64,000 nt of DNA from Hyphomicrobiales bacterium (GCA_017305635.1 JAFKKF010000019.1:1-64000), one strand, 5' to 3'; positions 8,289 through 17,745 are shown, counted from the stretch's first letter. Numbers and translations are program-made. Notes: generated by a model from the letters alone, not told the origin.

Positions 8289-9524
8289 CTAGCCTCCGGC
8301 CGCCGCGGCCGGAACGCGGGGATCGATCTTCAGGCTGCCATCCTCGGCGAAGATCCGGGTCGTCCGCTCGCCGAGCCGCACCCGCTGCCTCAGCGTCAGC
8401 GGGCCGAAGCAGATCTGGTAGAAATCGTAGAAATAGCGCCGCCCGTTGGGCATGACGAATTGCCGGTGGATAAGCAGCATGTTGCGCTGCGCCCGGCGAT
8501 ATTCCGCATCGCTCATCATATCGCGCATGCGGATCGCCTTGACGATCGGCCGGCCCGTCGGCGCATGGCCGAGATCGGCGACGGGGTCGGTCTTGTGGAA
8601 ATTGATGAAATCGACCTTCGCCTGGTACTCGACCCAGAAGAGGTCCGGCTCCGCCCCCACCCGGCCGACTACTTGCCTGAGCTGTTCCGCCGCCGGATGC
8701 AGACCGATCTTCAGGATGGAGGAGCCGACGCTGAGGAAGGCGAGCCGCGGGCCGCATCGCTGCACGAGAGCCGGATCCGCCTGCAGTGCCCGCCCGAGCG
8801 CCTCGATCAGCATGACCGCCCCGAGGCTGATCGAGGAAAGAAGGATCTCGTCGGCCTCCGCATCCTCGCAGGCCGCCCGCACCTCTTCCGTGAAGCTCGC
8901 CATGACCTCGTCGAAGCCCTTGGCCTCGCCCCGCGCCAGGTCGGCCGCGAAGGCCCAGTCGGCAAGCGCGAAATCGAGATAGAAATAATTGCCGACGAAG
9001 CGCATCAGGAGCGCGAAGGCGACGAGGGCGAGAAGCGGCGCCGTGACCGCCGCGTAGGGAATGCCGAGCACGGCCGCGAAGACGCCGATGGCGATCGCGC
9101 CGATGGCGAAGAGGCCGAGGACCAGGAACGGGTAGATCACGAACAGGCCGTACCGGACATAGGCGCCGAAATAGCGCTTTATGGTCCCGTTCCAGGCGAA
9201 TTCGAGGAGCGCGCGGTAGCCGGACGTGACCCGCGACAGCCAGGGCCGCTCCACGTAGGGCGCCATCATCTCGTCCCAGCGCAGGATCGTGTAGCGCGTC
9301 TCCGTCGACCAGCCCGGTCCGTCCGCCGTCACGTCAAAGGTGATCTTGCGCCCATCCGGCGCGAGCGCGGGCTCGGAGCGTACGGCCCTGGCATTCCACA
9401 GCGGTCCGAATTTCGACAGGCCGCTGGTCACGCGCCGCGTCAGCATCTCCGGCGAGACGGGCTCGAACCCGGATATGTGGACGATATGCCGCTTCAGGGA
9501 AAGCGGCGGGACAGGCTCGCTCAT
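8289..9524 (-). CDS. Membrane-inserted hydrolase-like protein, paralogue 1
   Basis: This 411-residue protein is a clear paralogue of the next gene upstream. The N-terminal third (HIVHISGFEPVSPEMLTRRV, YTILRWDEMM) is soluble. Residues about 115-200 carry two to three hydrophobic segments (GLFVIYPFLVLGLFAIGAIA and a second set). The C-terminal half has ADEILLSSISLGAVMLIEAL, a nucleophile-elbow-like SISLG, then FLSVGSSILKIGLHP, KVDFINFHKTDPV and LLIHRQFVMPNGRRY, which supply a possible Asp and His. The first Gly of GxSxG is Ser here. I do not recognise a named family. The start at 9524 is chosen because MSEP aligns with the start of the paralogue; an upstream ATG (9593) is possible. Confidence 0.75.
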   Translation of the reverse strand: MSEPVPPLSLKRHIVHISGFEPVSPEMLTRRVTSGLSKFGPLWNARAVRSEPALAPDGRKITFDVTADGPGWSTETRYTILRWDEMMAPYVERPWLSRVTSGYRALLEFAWNGTIKRYFGAYVRYGLFVIYPFLVLGLFAIGAIAIGVFAAVLGIPYAAVTAPLLALVAFALLMRFVGNYFYLDFALADWAFAADLARGEAKGFDEVMASFTEEVRAACEDAEADEILLSSISLGAVMLIEALGRALQADPALVQRCGPRLAFLSVGSSILKIGLHPAAEQLRQVVGRVGAEPDLFWVEYQAKVDFINFHKTDPVADLGHAPTGRPIVKAIRMRDMMSDAEYRRAQRNMLLIHRQFVMPNGRRYFYDFYQICFGPLTLRQRVRLGERTTRIFAEDGSLKIDPRVPAAAAGG

Positions 9525-9614
9525 ATCGGCCGGAAGACCTTGCGGGTTCGGGCGCCCCTGCGCCGGGGCCGGAATGCTTAACCGAACCGGCACGCCCGCG
9601 CCAGCGCCGCCGGC

Positions 9615-10844
9615 TCAGTCCCCCGATGCTCCGGAAACAGGACAGAAGCCGCCATCCTTGCCGAACAGGCCGGCGGCCTTCGTGCCGAGGTCGACACGGT
9701 CGCGAAGCGAAAGCGGCCCGAAGGCGATGAGGTAGTAGTCGTAGTGATGCCGGAGCCCGTTCGGCATGACATATTGCCGGTGGAGCCGCATGTGATCGCG
9801 GCGGATGCGCCTGTATCCCTCCTCGCCGGTCAGGTCGCGGATGCGGAGCACCCAGGCGACGGGCCGGCCGGTCGCGGCCAGGCCGAGATCGGTCACCGGG
9901 CTGGTGCCCGGAAAATTGACCGGATCGGTCGTCCCCTGCACTTCGAGCCAGGCGAGCGAGGGCTCCGCCGCGACCCGGGCAACCGCGGCGCGGGTCAGCA
10001 CCGCGGCCGGATGCAGCCCGACCTGCAGGAAGGACGAGCCTGTGGTGAGGAGCGCGACCCGGCCCCCGGCGAGCAAAGCGGGATCCTTCGCAAGCGCCCG
10101 CGACAGCGCCTCCACCGCCATGACCGAGCCGAGGCTCACGCCCGTGATCAGCACTTCGTCGGCTTCCGGATCGCGGATCGCTGCGGCGATCTCCTCTCCC
10201 ATGCGTTGGAGCATCGGCTCGAGGCCCGCGACGCGCCGGCGCGCGAGGTCGCCGGCGAACTTCCAATGGTCGAGCGCGAAATCGAGATAGATCTGGTGCC
10301 CGAGCCAGTAGAGCATGGCGACGAAGGCGGCGAAGCCGAGGAGCCAGGCGAGCCCCTGCGGCACACCGAGGAAATAGAAGATCGCCGCCACGCCCCAGCC
10401 GAGGAGCAGGAAGAGGACGAGGCTCACCAGCGGATAGATCGAGAACAGCCCGTAGCGCCGGGCCTTCCTGAAGAACCGCCCGATCGTGCCGTTGGCGAGG
10501 AAGCCGAGCAGCGCGCCATAGCCGCCGACCGTGCGGCCGAGCCAGTTGCCGCGCGTATAGCTTTCGATCACCGTATCCCAGCGCAGGATCGTGTAGCGCG
10601 TCCGCGTCTGCCAGTTCGGCCCTTTCGCCTCGACCTCGAAGCTCATTGCGCCGCCATCGGCCGAAAGGTCGGGCGGCGAGGCCACGGCCTCGATGTTCCA
10701 GAGCGGCGGAAAGCGCTCCATGGCGGCTTCCATGCGCCGCGCCAGCACTTCCGGCGCGACCGGCTCGAAGCCGCCGAGATGGAGGACGCGCCGCCGCCGC
10801 ACCGGCTCCGGCGCTTCCGCGCTTTCCCTGAAACCTTCGCTCAT
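9615..10844 (-). CDS. Membrane-inserted hydrolase-like protein, paralogue 2
   Basis: The 409-residue product has the same layout as its downstream neighbour. It opens with a soluble head (VLHLGGFEPVAPEVLARRME, YTILRWDTVIESYTRGNWLG), then hydrophobic segments around residues 125-185 (FSIYPLVSLVLFLLLGWGVA, GLAWLLGFAAFVAMLYW). The C-terminal hydrolase-like half follows, with a full GxSxG motif (VLITGVSLGSVMAVEAL), TTDPVNFPGTSPVTDLG and HMRLHRQYVMPNGLRHHYD. Asp and His candidates for a triad are conserved between both copies. The two genes are separated by 90 bases and probably arose by tandem duplication. A role on membrane lipids is inferred from the topology only. It is divergent from the CAP-domain gene. 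Confidence 0.75.
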   Translation of the reverse strand: MSEGFRESAEAPEPVRRRRVLHLGGFEPVAPEVLARRMEAAMERFPPLWNIEAVASPPDLSADGGAMSFEVEAKGPNWQTRTRYTILRWDTVIESYTRGNWLGRTVGGYGALLGFLANGTIGRFFRKARRYGLFSIYPLVSLVLFLLLGWGVAAIFYFLGVPQGLAWLLGFAAFVAMLYWLGHQIYLDFALDHWKFAGDLARRRVAGLEPMLQRMGEEIAAAIRDPEADEVLITGVSLGSVMAVEALSRALAKDPALLAGGRVALLTTGSSFLQVGLHPAAVLTRAAVARVAAEPSLAWLEVQGTTDPVNFPGTSPVTDLGLAATGRPVAWVLRIRDLTGEEGYRRIRRDHMRLHRQYVMPNGLRHHYDYYLIAFGPLSLRDRVDLGTKAAGLFGKDGGFCPVSGASGD

Positions 10845-10957
10845 CCCTGTCTCCCCGCTGCCGGATGACTAGCCGAGCCGCGCCGAAGTCGCCAGCGGTG
10901 GCGGGCGGCGGCCGATTCGGGTAGAAGGCGCCATCCCTTCAGCATCGCGAAGTGCCG

Positions 10958-11566
10958 ATGAAGCGCCTGGTCCTCGCCGTCCTCATGCTCTCCCTCGCCG
11001 CGCCGCCGGCCGTCGCCTTCGATCTCTTCGGATTCATGAAGGGCGACAAGAAGGTGAGCCGCGTGCCCCAGGGAGACGGCAAGCCGGCGACCCTCGATCC
11101 GGCCGAGGCGGTCGCGATGATCTCGGCTTTCCGCCGGCAGAACGGCCTCGGCCCGGTGACCCTGAACGCGCAGCTTTCCGCGATCGCCGCTAGGCATGCC
11201 GCCCTGATGGCGAAGCGCGACAATCTTTCGCACAAGCTCTTCGGCGAGCCCGGCTTCATGCAGCGCATGGAGGCCGGCGGCTATGACGCCGACGTCGCCG
11301 CCGAGAACGTCGGCACCGGCTATCACAATCTCGACCAGGCGATCACCGGCTGGAAGAACTCCCCCGGCCACCGCCGGAACCTCCTCAACCGCGACGTGAC
11401 CGAGATCGGTATCGCCGTCGCCTATACGCCGAAGGGCAAGTTCCACGACTATTGGGCGCTGGTCCTGGCGCGCAAGGACACGCGCCGGCAGAGCGGGCCC
11501 GATGCCGGCCCGCCCCTCACCGGCTCGGTGACCTTCGGCGGCGCCGTCGTCGGCGGCACCGACTAG
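10958..11566 (+). CDS. Secreted CAP (SCP/PR1-like) domain protein
   Basis: The 202-residue product begins with a signal peptide (MKRLVLAVLMLSLAAPPAVA). The CAP fold follows: NGLGPVTLNAQLSAIAARHA, the His of LSHKLFG, AENVGTGYHNLDQAITGWKN and SPGHRRNLLNRDVTEIGIA. The two His and acidic residues that form the CAP cavity are present. Bacterial CAP proteins are extracytoplasmic and of mostly unknown function. ATG 10958 starts the signal peptide; a GTG two codons earlier is possible. The stop is two bases before the acyl-CoA synthetase gene, so both may be cotranscribed. Confidence 0.88.
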   Translation: MKRLVLAVLMLSLAAPPAVAFDLFGFMKGDKKVSRVPQGDGKPATLDPAEAVAMISAFRRQNGLGPVTLNAQLSAIAARHAALMAKRDNLSHKLFGEPGFMQRMEAGGYDADVAAENVGTGYHNLDQAITGWKNSPGHRRNLLNRDVTEIGIAVAYTPKGKFHDYWALVLARKDTRRQSGPDAGPPLTGSVTFGGAVVGGTD

Positions 11567-11568
11567 CC

Positions 11569-13179
11569 ATGCCCGCGGATACCGCGGCCTATCGGCCGCT
11601 CCGCGAAGGGTTCCGCTGGTCGCTCCCCGCGCGCTTCAACATCGCGGAAGCCTGCTGCACCCGCTACGCGCGGAGCGAGCCGGCCCGCCCGGCGCTCCTC
11701 CGCTACCTCCCCGACGGCAGCCTCGAGCCGGTCACCTATGGCGCGCTCGAGGAGGAGTCGGCACGCCTCGCCACCGCGCTCCGCGAGCACGGCATCCGGC
11801 GGAGCGACCGCGTCGCGATCCTGCTGCCGCAATCGCCCGAGACGGTCGCCGCCCATTTCGCCGCCTATCGCCTTGGCGCCATCGCACTGCCCCTCGCCGC
11901 CCTCTTCGGGCCCGACGCGCTCCGCTACCGCCTCGCCGAGGCGGGCGCCTCCGCCATCGTCACCAATGCCGACGGCCTCGCGAAGCTCGCCGCCATCCGC
12001 GCCGATCTCCCCGCCCTCGCGACAGTGATCTGCACCGACGGCCCCGCCGGCGACGCGGAAGGCTATCGCGAGGCGCTCGCCGCGTCGAAGCCGTTCGCCA
12101 CGGCCGAGGCCACCACCCCCGACGATCCGGCACTCATGATCTTCACCTCCGGCACCACCGGCCAACCGAAGGGCGCGCTCCACGGCCACCGCGTCCTCCC
12201 CGGCCACCTGCCCGGCTTCGCCTTCACCCACACGCCCTTCCCCTCCGCCGGCGATCGCCTCTGGACGCCGTCGGACTGGGCCTGGGCCGGCGGCCTCCTC
12301 AACGCCCTCCTGCCGAGCCTCTTCCACGGTACACCCGTCGTCTTCGGTCCTTTCCGCCCCTTCGATCCGGACGAGGCGCTGGCGCTCATGGCGAAGGCAG
12401 AGGTGCGCAACGCCTTCCTGCCGCCGACCGCGCTGAAGATGATGCGGGGCAGCGATCCCGCGCGTTACGACCTGAAGCTCCGCACCATCGGCGCCGCCGG
12501 CGAGAGCCTCGGCCGCGAGGCCTTCGTCTGGGCGAAAGAAAAGCTCGGCCTTCCCGTCAACGAGTTCTACGGCCAGACCGAGTGCAACTACGTCATCGGC
12601 TCGTCCGCCGCCCTTGGCGTCTCGCGTGCCGGCGCCATCGGCAAGCCGATCCCCGGCCACGACGTCACTCTCCTCGACGAGGCCGGGCGCGAGGTGCCGG
12701 ACGGCGTCGCCGGGCAGATCGCGGTCAGGCGTCCCGACCCGGTGATGTTCCTCGGCTACTGGAACCAGCCCGAAGCGACCGCCGCGAAGTTCCTCGGCGA
12801 CTGGATGCTGACCGGCGACCAGGCCATCCGCGATTCCGACGGTTACATCCGCTTCATCGGCCGCGACGACGACGTCATCATCTCGGCCGGCTACCGCATC
12901 GGCCCGGCCGAGATCGAGGACTGCCTCCTCGCCCATCCGACGGTCGCCATGGCCGCCGCCGTCGGCAAGCCGCATCCGGTGCGCACCGAGATCGTCAAGG
13001 CCTTCATCGTCCTGAAGCCGGGTTTCGAGCGGTCCGACCGCCTCGCCGAAGAGATCCGCCTCTTCGTCCGCGCGCGTCTTTCGGCCGCCGAATATCCGCG
13101 CGAGATCGCCTTCGTCGATGAAATTCCGATGACCACGACCGGCAAGGTCGTGCGGCGGGCCTTGCGGGAGCTGGCGTAG
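11569..13179 (+). CDS. Acyl-CoA synthetase (AMP-dependent, Acs-like)
   Basis: This 536-residue adenylate-forming enzyme has the P-loop-like motif IFTSGTTGQPKGALHGH (around residue 190), the mid motif EFYGQTECNYVIGSSAAL, the hinge region DWMLTGDQAIRDSDGYIRF and IGRDDDVIISAGYRIGPAEIE, and the catalytic C-terminal lysine in MTTTGKVVRR. It activates a carboxylic acid to acyl-CoA via acyl-AMP in the cytoplasm. The best match in feel is the medium-chain acyl-CoA/acetyl-CoA synthetase subgroup. ATG 11569 lies two bases after the stop of the CAP gene. The substrate cannot be read from sequence. Confidence 0.92.
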   Translation: MPADTAAYRPLREGFRWSLPARFNIAEACCTRYARSEPARPALLRYLPDGSLEPVTYGALEEESARLATALREHGIRRSDRVAILLPQSPETVAAHFAAYRLGAIALPLAALFGPDALRYRLAEAGASAIVTNADGLAKLAAIRADLPALATVICTDGPAGDAEGYREALAASKPFATAEATTPDDPALMIFTSGTTGQPKGALHGHRVLPGHLPGFAFTHTPFPSAGDRLWTPSDWAWAGGLLNALLPSLFHGTPVVFGPFRPFDPDEALALMAKAEVRNAFLPPTALKMMRGSDPARYDLKLRTIGAAGESLGREAFVWAKEKLGLPVNEFYGQTECNYVIGSSAALGVSRAGAIGKPIPGHDVTLLDEAGREVPDGVAGQIAVRRPDPVMFLGYWNQPEATAAKFLGDWMLTGDQAIRDSDGYIRFIGRDDDVIISAGYRIGPAEIEDCLLAHPTVAMAAAVGKPHPVRTEIVKAFIVLKPGFERSDRLAEEIRLFVRARLSAAEYPREIAFVDEIPMTTTGKVVRRALRELA

Positions 13180-13205
13180 GTCAGGTCGAGAGCGGGCGCG
13201 CCGGA

Positions 13206-14354
13206 CTAGCCCCGCAGCCGGTCCCTGAGCCGCTTCGCCGCGCCGCGCGCCCGCATCTCGGCAGACAGGAGCGCGAGCCCGAGCCGGTGCCGCACCCACC
13301 CGCCGGCCGGCGCGATGATCAGCGTCCCGATCGTGCCGCGGTCCTTCCAGATGTGGTCGACCAGCGGATGGCCTGGCGTCGCCAGCGAGTCGACATGGCG
13401 CACGCCCCGCGCGGCGAGCGCCACCGGCGCGTCGAGCATGACCTGCGCGCCCGGCGAGAAACGCGCGTAGCCTTCGTCATAGGCAATCTTCCAGGTCACC
13501 GCCGCATCGCCCGAGATCAGGCTGACGAGACCCGCGATCATGCGGCCCTCGAGCCGGAGCGTGCTGATCAGCACCTGCCCGCGCGCCGCGAGCCCAGCAA
13601 CCGCCTCCCGCGCGAAGACGACCTTGTCCGCCTGCACCGCCATGGCGGTGCCCCGCTCGCCCTTCCAGCCGCGTCCCTCCAGGGCGAGGAATTCCTCGAA
13701 AGCCGCGGTCACGGCTCCGGCTTCGGTAACCGTCTCCCGGGCGACGGCGCCCTCTTCCGCGAGGCGGCGGAGTTGGCGCCCATATTCCTTCCGCCGCTTG
13801 GCCGAAAGCGCCTCGCGCGGATCGAGGCCCGTCCGGAAGACCGCGCGCCGGTGCACGCCGACGAGCGTCACCGCCCGTCCCGATGCCTCGGCGGCGGCAA
13901 GCAGCGCCTTTGCCGCCGCTCCGTCGAGGGCGAGATCGGGGACGACCAGCGCCGCCCTCCTGGCAGCCTCGATCAGGCCCCCGGCCGCGTCGGCGGAAGC
14001 GAGCAGCGGCACGCCGAGCGGGCCATAGTCGTGGCTCCAGATTCGGAGCGCCGGCGCGACCCGTCCGAGGCGCGTCCACGTGACCGGGGCAAGACCGATC
14101 AGCCGGCCGCCGGCCTCCCGCACGGTCGCGACCGCCACGCCGCTTCCGAAGCGCTGCGCGGCCGCGCGCACGAAGGGCGATGCGAACAGCGGATTGTCAT
14201 CCATGGCGTAGCTGGAAAGCCTATCCCACTCGCCGGTCAGCGCATCGGCTTCTCCGATCGGCACGACCTCTGCGCGAACGGCGCGCAGCGGCGGCACGGC
14301 AGCCCGACGGCTTGCACGCTCGGCAGGATCGAGGACGAGGCCCGCTTCGGCCAT
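13206..14354 (-). CDS. GNAT-fold protein, BioF2/CelD-like (Acetyltransf_6)
   Basis: The 382-residue protein matches the double-GNAT BioF2-like family seen in exopolysaccharide and cellulose loci. Typical pieces are NPLFASPFVRAAAQRFG near the N-terminus, the central SAKRRKEYGRQLRRLAEEGA block, FLALEGRGWKGERGTAMA and ITWKIAYDEGYARFSPG-like sequence (TWKIAYDEGYARFSPGAQVM). Such proteins transfer acyl groups to unknown acceptors. It follows the flippase gene by one base on the same strand, so translational coupling is likely and a shared role in surface polysaccharide export or modification is a fair inference. Confidence 0.82.
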   Translation of the reverse strand: MAEAGLVLDPAERASRRAAVPPLRAVRAEVVPIGEADALTGEWDRLSSYAMDDNPLFASPFVRAAAQRFGSGVAVATVREAGGRLIGLAPVTWTRLGRVAPALRIWSHDYGPLGVPLLASADAAGGLIEAARRAALVVPDLALDGAAAKALLAAAEASGRAVTLVGVHRRAVFRTGLDPREALSAKRRKEYGRQLRRLAEEGAVARETVTEAGAVTAAFEEFLALEGRGWKGERGTAMAVQADKVVFAREAVAGLAARGQVLISTLRLEGRMIAGLVSLISGDAAVTWKIAYDEGYARFSPGAQVMLDAPVALAARGVRHVDSLATPGHPLVDHIWKDRGTIGTLIIAPAGGWVRHRLGLALLSAEMRARGAAKRLRDRLRG

Positions 14355-14355
14355 T

Positions 14356-15774
14356 TCAGTTCGCCTCGATGGCGCGCACCGGCCTCAGCGCGTCGAGGAT
14401 CGAGCAGCGGATGCCGAGGCGCACATAGGTGACGTAGTAGAGGACGAGCGCCTCGAGGACGAGCGCGATGGTCGTTGCCGTCGCCGCGCCCATCAGCCCG
14501 TAATTCGGGATGAGCGACACGTTCAGTGAGACGTTGAGGATGAAGGTCGCGGTATAGACCGCCGCGCAGATGCCCTGCTGCCCGGCCATGATGAGGAGGG
14601 TCTCCGCCGGCCCGATCGCCGCGCGGAAGATGAGCCCGATCGCAAGCACGAAGAGGAGCGGATAGCCCTCCGCGAAGCTCGCCCCGAAGAGGAGGAGGAG
14701 CGGCTTCCCGAGGAGCAGCATCACCACGACCATCGCCAGCGACGGCCAGAAGGTCCAGTGCAGCGTGTCGCGCGTGAAGGCGGCGAGCCGGGCATGGTCG
14801 CCGGCCGCGTAGTAGGCCGAGAAGCGCTGCGCCCCGCCGGCGCGCACCGCGAAATAGACGAAATGGACGAGGGCCAGCGTCTTCACCGTGGCGAAGTAGA
14901 TCGCCACCTTGTCCGGCGTCATCATCCAGCCGACGACGAGGATGTCGACATTGGTGAGGAGGTTGAAGAAGCCCTCGACGATGAAGATCGGCAGCGCGAT
15001 GCTCGCCCAGAAGAGCGGCCGGTAGCGGCGCTCGCCGAGCGGCACGACCTTGCGCACGCGGAGATGGATGATGAGGAGCTGGCCGAGCGTCGTGACGTAG
15101 GTGCCGATGATCGAGGCGCCCATCGCCGTCACCGCGTCGGCGGCGTAGCCGAGCTCGATCGCGAGCCACATGAAGACGATGATCAGGCCCGGCCGCACGA
15201 TGTAGGTCGGCCACAGGCTGAGGTCGGCCCAGGAGAAGCCGCGCGACACGCCCTCGTTGACCTCGCCGACCGCGAGCATCGGCAGCGTGATCGCGCCGAG
15301 ATAGAGCGGCAGCAGGTAGTAGTTGGCGAAGACGTCGGAGAAGGCCCATAGGCCGAGCACGCCGACGACCGCGAAGAAGGTCGAGGTGACGAAGCCGTAG
15401 AAGCCGCTGCCGACGATGGCGCCGGCGAGCAGCGCCTTCTCGCCCTTGACGGTGTATTCCGGGATGAGCCGCACCACCACCGTGCCGAAGCCGAGGCAGG
15501 TGAGGTTGCCGAGGATGACGGCGACGACCCAGACGACGACGAAGACGCCGTACTCGAAATCGCCCATCCAGCGGGCGAGCAGGATCTGGCTGAGATAGGC
15601 GATCGCCGCGCTGATCACCCGCACCGCGAAGGTGACGAAGGCGATGCGCTGCGACACCGAGCGGTCGTCCGTGCCGCTGATGATGTTGTCGGCGATGCGG
15701 GCATAGGGCGCGAGCCGCGCTCCCATGCGGGCGCTGAACATACGCTCGACGGCACCGGCGAGGTTGATGCGCAA
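14356..15774 (-). CDS. Polysaccharide flippase (Wzx/MOP superfamily)
   Basis: The 472-residue membrane protein has about 12-14 hydrophobic helices, starting with IAFVTFAVRVISAAIAYLSQ and LARWMGDFEYGVFVVVWVVA. This is the polysaccharide_synt domain layout of lipopolysaccharide/exopolysaccharide flippases that move lipid-linked units to the periplasm. The start is TTG at 15774 with GAGG seven bases upstream; an ATG eleven codons in (15741) is an alternative. The stop is one base before the ATG of the BioF2-like gene, so both form an operon. No glycosyltransferases lie nearby in the window. Confidence 0.88.
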   Translation of the reverse strand: MRINLAGAVERMFSARMGARLAPYARIADNIISGTDDRSVSQRIAFVTFAVRVISAAIAYLSQILLARWMGDFEYGVFVVVWVVAVILGNLTCLGFGTVVVRLIPEYTVKGEKALLAGAIVGSGFYGFVTSTFFAVVGVLGLWAFSDVFANYYLLPLYLGAITLPMLAVGEVNEGVSRGFSWADLSLWPTYIVRPGLIIVFMWLAIELGYAADAVTAMGASIIGTYVTTLGQLLIIHLRVRKVVPLGERRYRPLFWASIALPIFIVEGFFNLLTNVDILVVGWMMTPDKVAIYFATVKTLALVHFVYFAVRAGGAQRFSAYYAAGDHARLAAFTRDTLHWTFWPSLAMVVVMLLLGKPLLLLFGASFAEGYPLLFVLAIGLIFRAAIGPAETLLIMAGQQGICAAVYTATFILNVSLNVSLIPNYGLMGAATATTIALVLEALVLYYVTYVRLGIRCSILDALRPVRAIEAN

Positions 15775-15945
15775 GGTCCGGCCTCTTCTCGAAGGGGGTC
15801 CGCCTCGACCCTTTCCCGGATCGGATCGATTTTATGAAATCTTCTCCGATCTGCCGGTATCAATAGGATCTGCCGACCCCAAGTACAGTTAAGGGCCGAT
15901 GAACCTTGCCGGCAGGGTTAACGGAGGCTGTTGCGGGCGCCGGGA

Positions 15946-17745
15946 CTAGAGCCGGATGTCGCCGGCGACGATGGCCGCGTGCAGCGCCGCGTCGAGCGGT
16001 ACATAGGCCCCCCGTTCCGGATGGTCGAAATAGAGCGGATCGGCGATCTCCCGCGGGTCGAACCCCTCCTTCACCAGAACGATCTTGCGCTGCTTGAAGG
16101 TCGAGGTCGCCTCGATCGCCGCCTGCAGCCGGACGAAGACCGGCCGCGCATAGGGCGACAGGCTCGCATGAATGTGATCGCGCAGGCCGCGGAGGTCCGG
16201 CGCACCCTGGACGACCAGCGCGGCCATGCCCGCGCGCCCCTCCGTCCCCGGCACCGCGACGCCGTAGACATTGGCCTCCTCGACCCCCGGGAAGCGCGTG
16301 ATCGTCTCGGCCACCTCGAGCGTCGACACGTTCTCCCCCTTCCAGCGGAAGGTATCGCCGGTCCGGTCGACGAAATGGAAATAGCCCCGTCCATCCCGAC
16401 GCATCAGGTCGCCGGTGCGGAACCAGGCATCGCCCTTCTCGAACACGTCGCCGAGCACCTTGCGCTCGCTCTCCGCCCGGTCGGCATAGCCCTCGAAGCG
16501 CTGTCCCGGCCGGCGCGGATCGACGACGATCTTCGAGATCATCTCGCCGACCTCATCCGGCCCGCATTCGATGCAGCGTCCGTCCGGGTCGCGCATCGGC
16601 GCAGGCCCGTCCGGATCGAGACGCACGTTGCGGATCGGGAAGAGCCGCTTCAGCCACCACGGAATGCGGCCGACCGCGCCCGGCTCCTCGTCGAAATTGA
16701 AGAGGAGCGCATTGCCCTCGGTCGCCGCGTAGAATTCCCGGATATGGGGGATGCGGAAGCGCGTCCGGAAGGCCGGCCACACGTCCGGCCGCATGCCGTT
16801 GCCGCAGCAGAGCCGCAGCCGGTGCGCCTTCTCCTTCGGATGCGCCGGCGCATTGACGAGGTAGCGGCAGAGCTCGCCGATATACTGGAAGAGCGTGCAG
16901 TTCTGGTCCGTGACGTCGTCCCAGAACTGGCTGGCCGAGAACCGGTCGCGGATGAAGACCGAGCCGCCCGCCATCAGCGGCGCGCCGATCGCGATCACCC
17001 CGCCGACGGTATGGTAGAGCGGCAGGCAGTCATACATGCGGTCGTCGGCCCGCGCGCCCATCACCGCGGCGAAGGCGGTCATCGCGCCGAGCACGCGATA
17101 GTGATTGACGTTGGCGGCCTTGGGCATGCCGGTCGTGCCGCTCGTATAGATGAAGAGGCAGCGGTCATCGAGGGTCAGCGCCGGCCGCTCCGCCGCCGGG
17201 ATCGGCCCATCGGGCAACGCCGCCACCGCCGTATCGATGCGGTCGGCGGCCGCCGCCGTTCCGCCATGGCGCCAGACCTTTGCGGTGCCCTCGACAAGGC
17301 CATGGGTGCTGGCGAAGGCCTCGGCCAGTTCCTCCGCCACGATGACATGCTTCGGCGCGACGAGGTTGATGCCGTGCGCCAGCGCCGCGCCGCGAAGGTT
17401 GGTGTTGAGGAGCGCCGTCACGCCGCCGGCCCTGGCTATGCCGAGCCACACCGCCGGATATTCCGGCCGGTTGGGCATGAGGAGCGCGACCACGTCGCCC
17501 TTGCCGACGCCATTCGCCATCGCCCAGCGGGCATAGCGGTTGGCGCGGGCGTTGAAGCCGGCATAGGTAAGCGATTCGCGCGCCGAGAGCAGCGCGAGCT
17601 TCTCGCCGTGACGCGCCGCCAGTTCCTCGGCAACGTTGGGGAAAGTGCGCGACCGGCGACGGGCCATGGGCGTCACGCGCCTGAGCACGCGGAACATGAT
17701 GCGCGCGAAGGTAAGATCGTCGCGAAGGTCGGCCAGCCAGCTCAT
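15946..17745 (-). CDS. Long-chain acyl-CoA synthetase (FATP/VLCFA type)
   Basis: The 599-residue adenylating enzyme has IYTSGTTGMPKAANVNH (AMP-binding), the family-specific REFYAATEGNALLFNFDEEPG block, FRTGDLMRRDGRGYFHFVDR and GDTFRWKGENVSTLEVAE, and a late Lys in STFKQRKIVLV. These are features of the fatty-acid-transport/very-long-chain acyl-CoA synthetase subgroup. It activates long fatty acids for degradation or lipid building. The start at 17745 (MSWLADLRDDL) is chosen over a longer frame whose N-terminus is antisense to the TusA gene. It is divergent from the TusA-like gene. Confidence 0.9.
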   Translation of the reverse strand: MSWLADLRDDLTFARIMFRVLRRVTPMARRRSRTFPNVAEELAARHGEKLALLSARESLTYAGFNARANRYARWAMANGVGKGDVVALLMPNRPEYPAVWLGIARAGGVTALLNTNLRGAALAHGINLVAPKHVIVAEELAEAFASTHGLVEGTAKVWRHGGTAAAADRIDTAVAALPDGPIPAAERPALTLDDRCLFIYTSGTTGMPKAANVNHYRVLGAMTAFAAVMGARADDRMYDCLPLYHTVGGVIAIGAPLMAGGSVFIRDRFSASQFWDDVTDQNCTLFQYIGELCRYLVNAPAHPKEKAHRLRLCCGNGMRPDVWPAFRTRFRIPHIREFYAATEGNALLFNFDEEPGAVGRIPWWLKRLFPIRNVRLDPDGPAPMRDPDGRCIECGPDEVGEMISKIVVDPRRPGQRFEGYADRAESERKVLGDVFEKGDAWFRTGDLMRRDGRGYFHFVDRTGDTFRWKGENVSTLEVAETITRFPGVEEANVYGVAVPGTEGRAGMAALVVQGAPDLRGLRDHIHASLSPYARPVFVRLQAAIEATSTFKQRKIVLVKEGFDPREIADPLYFDHPERGAYVPLDAALHAAIVAGDIRL

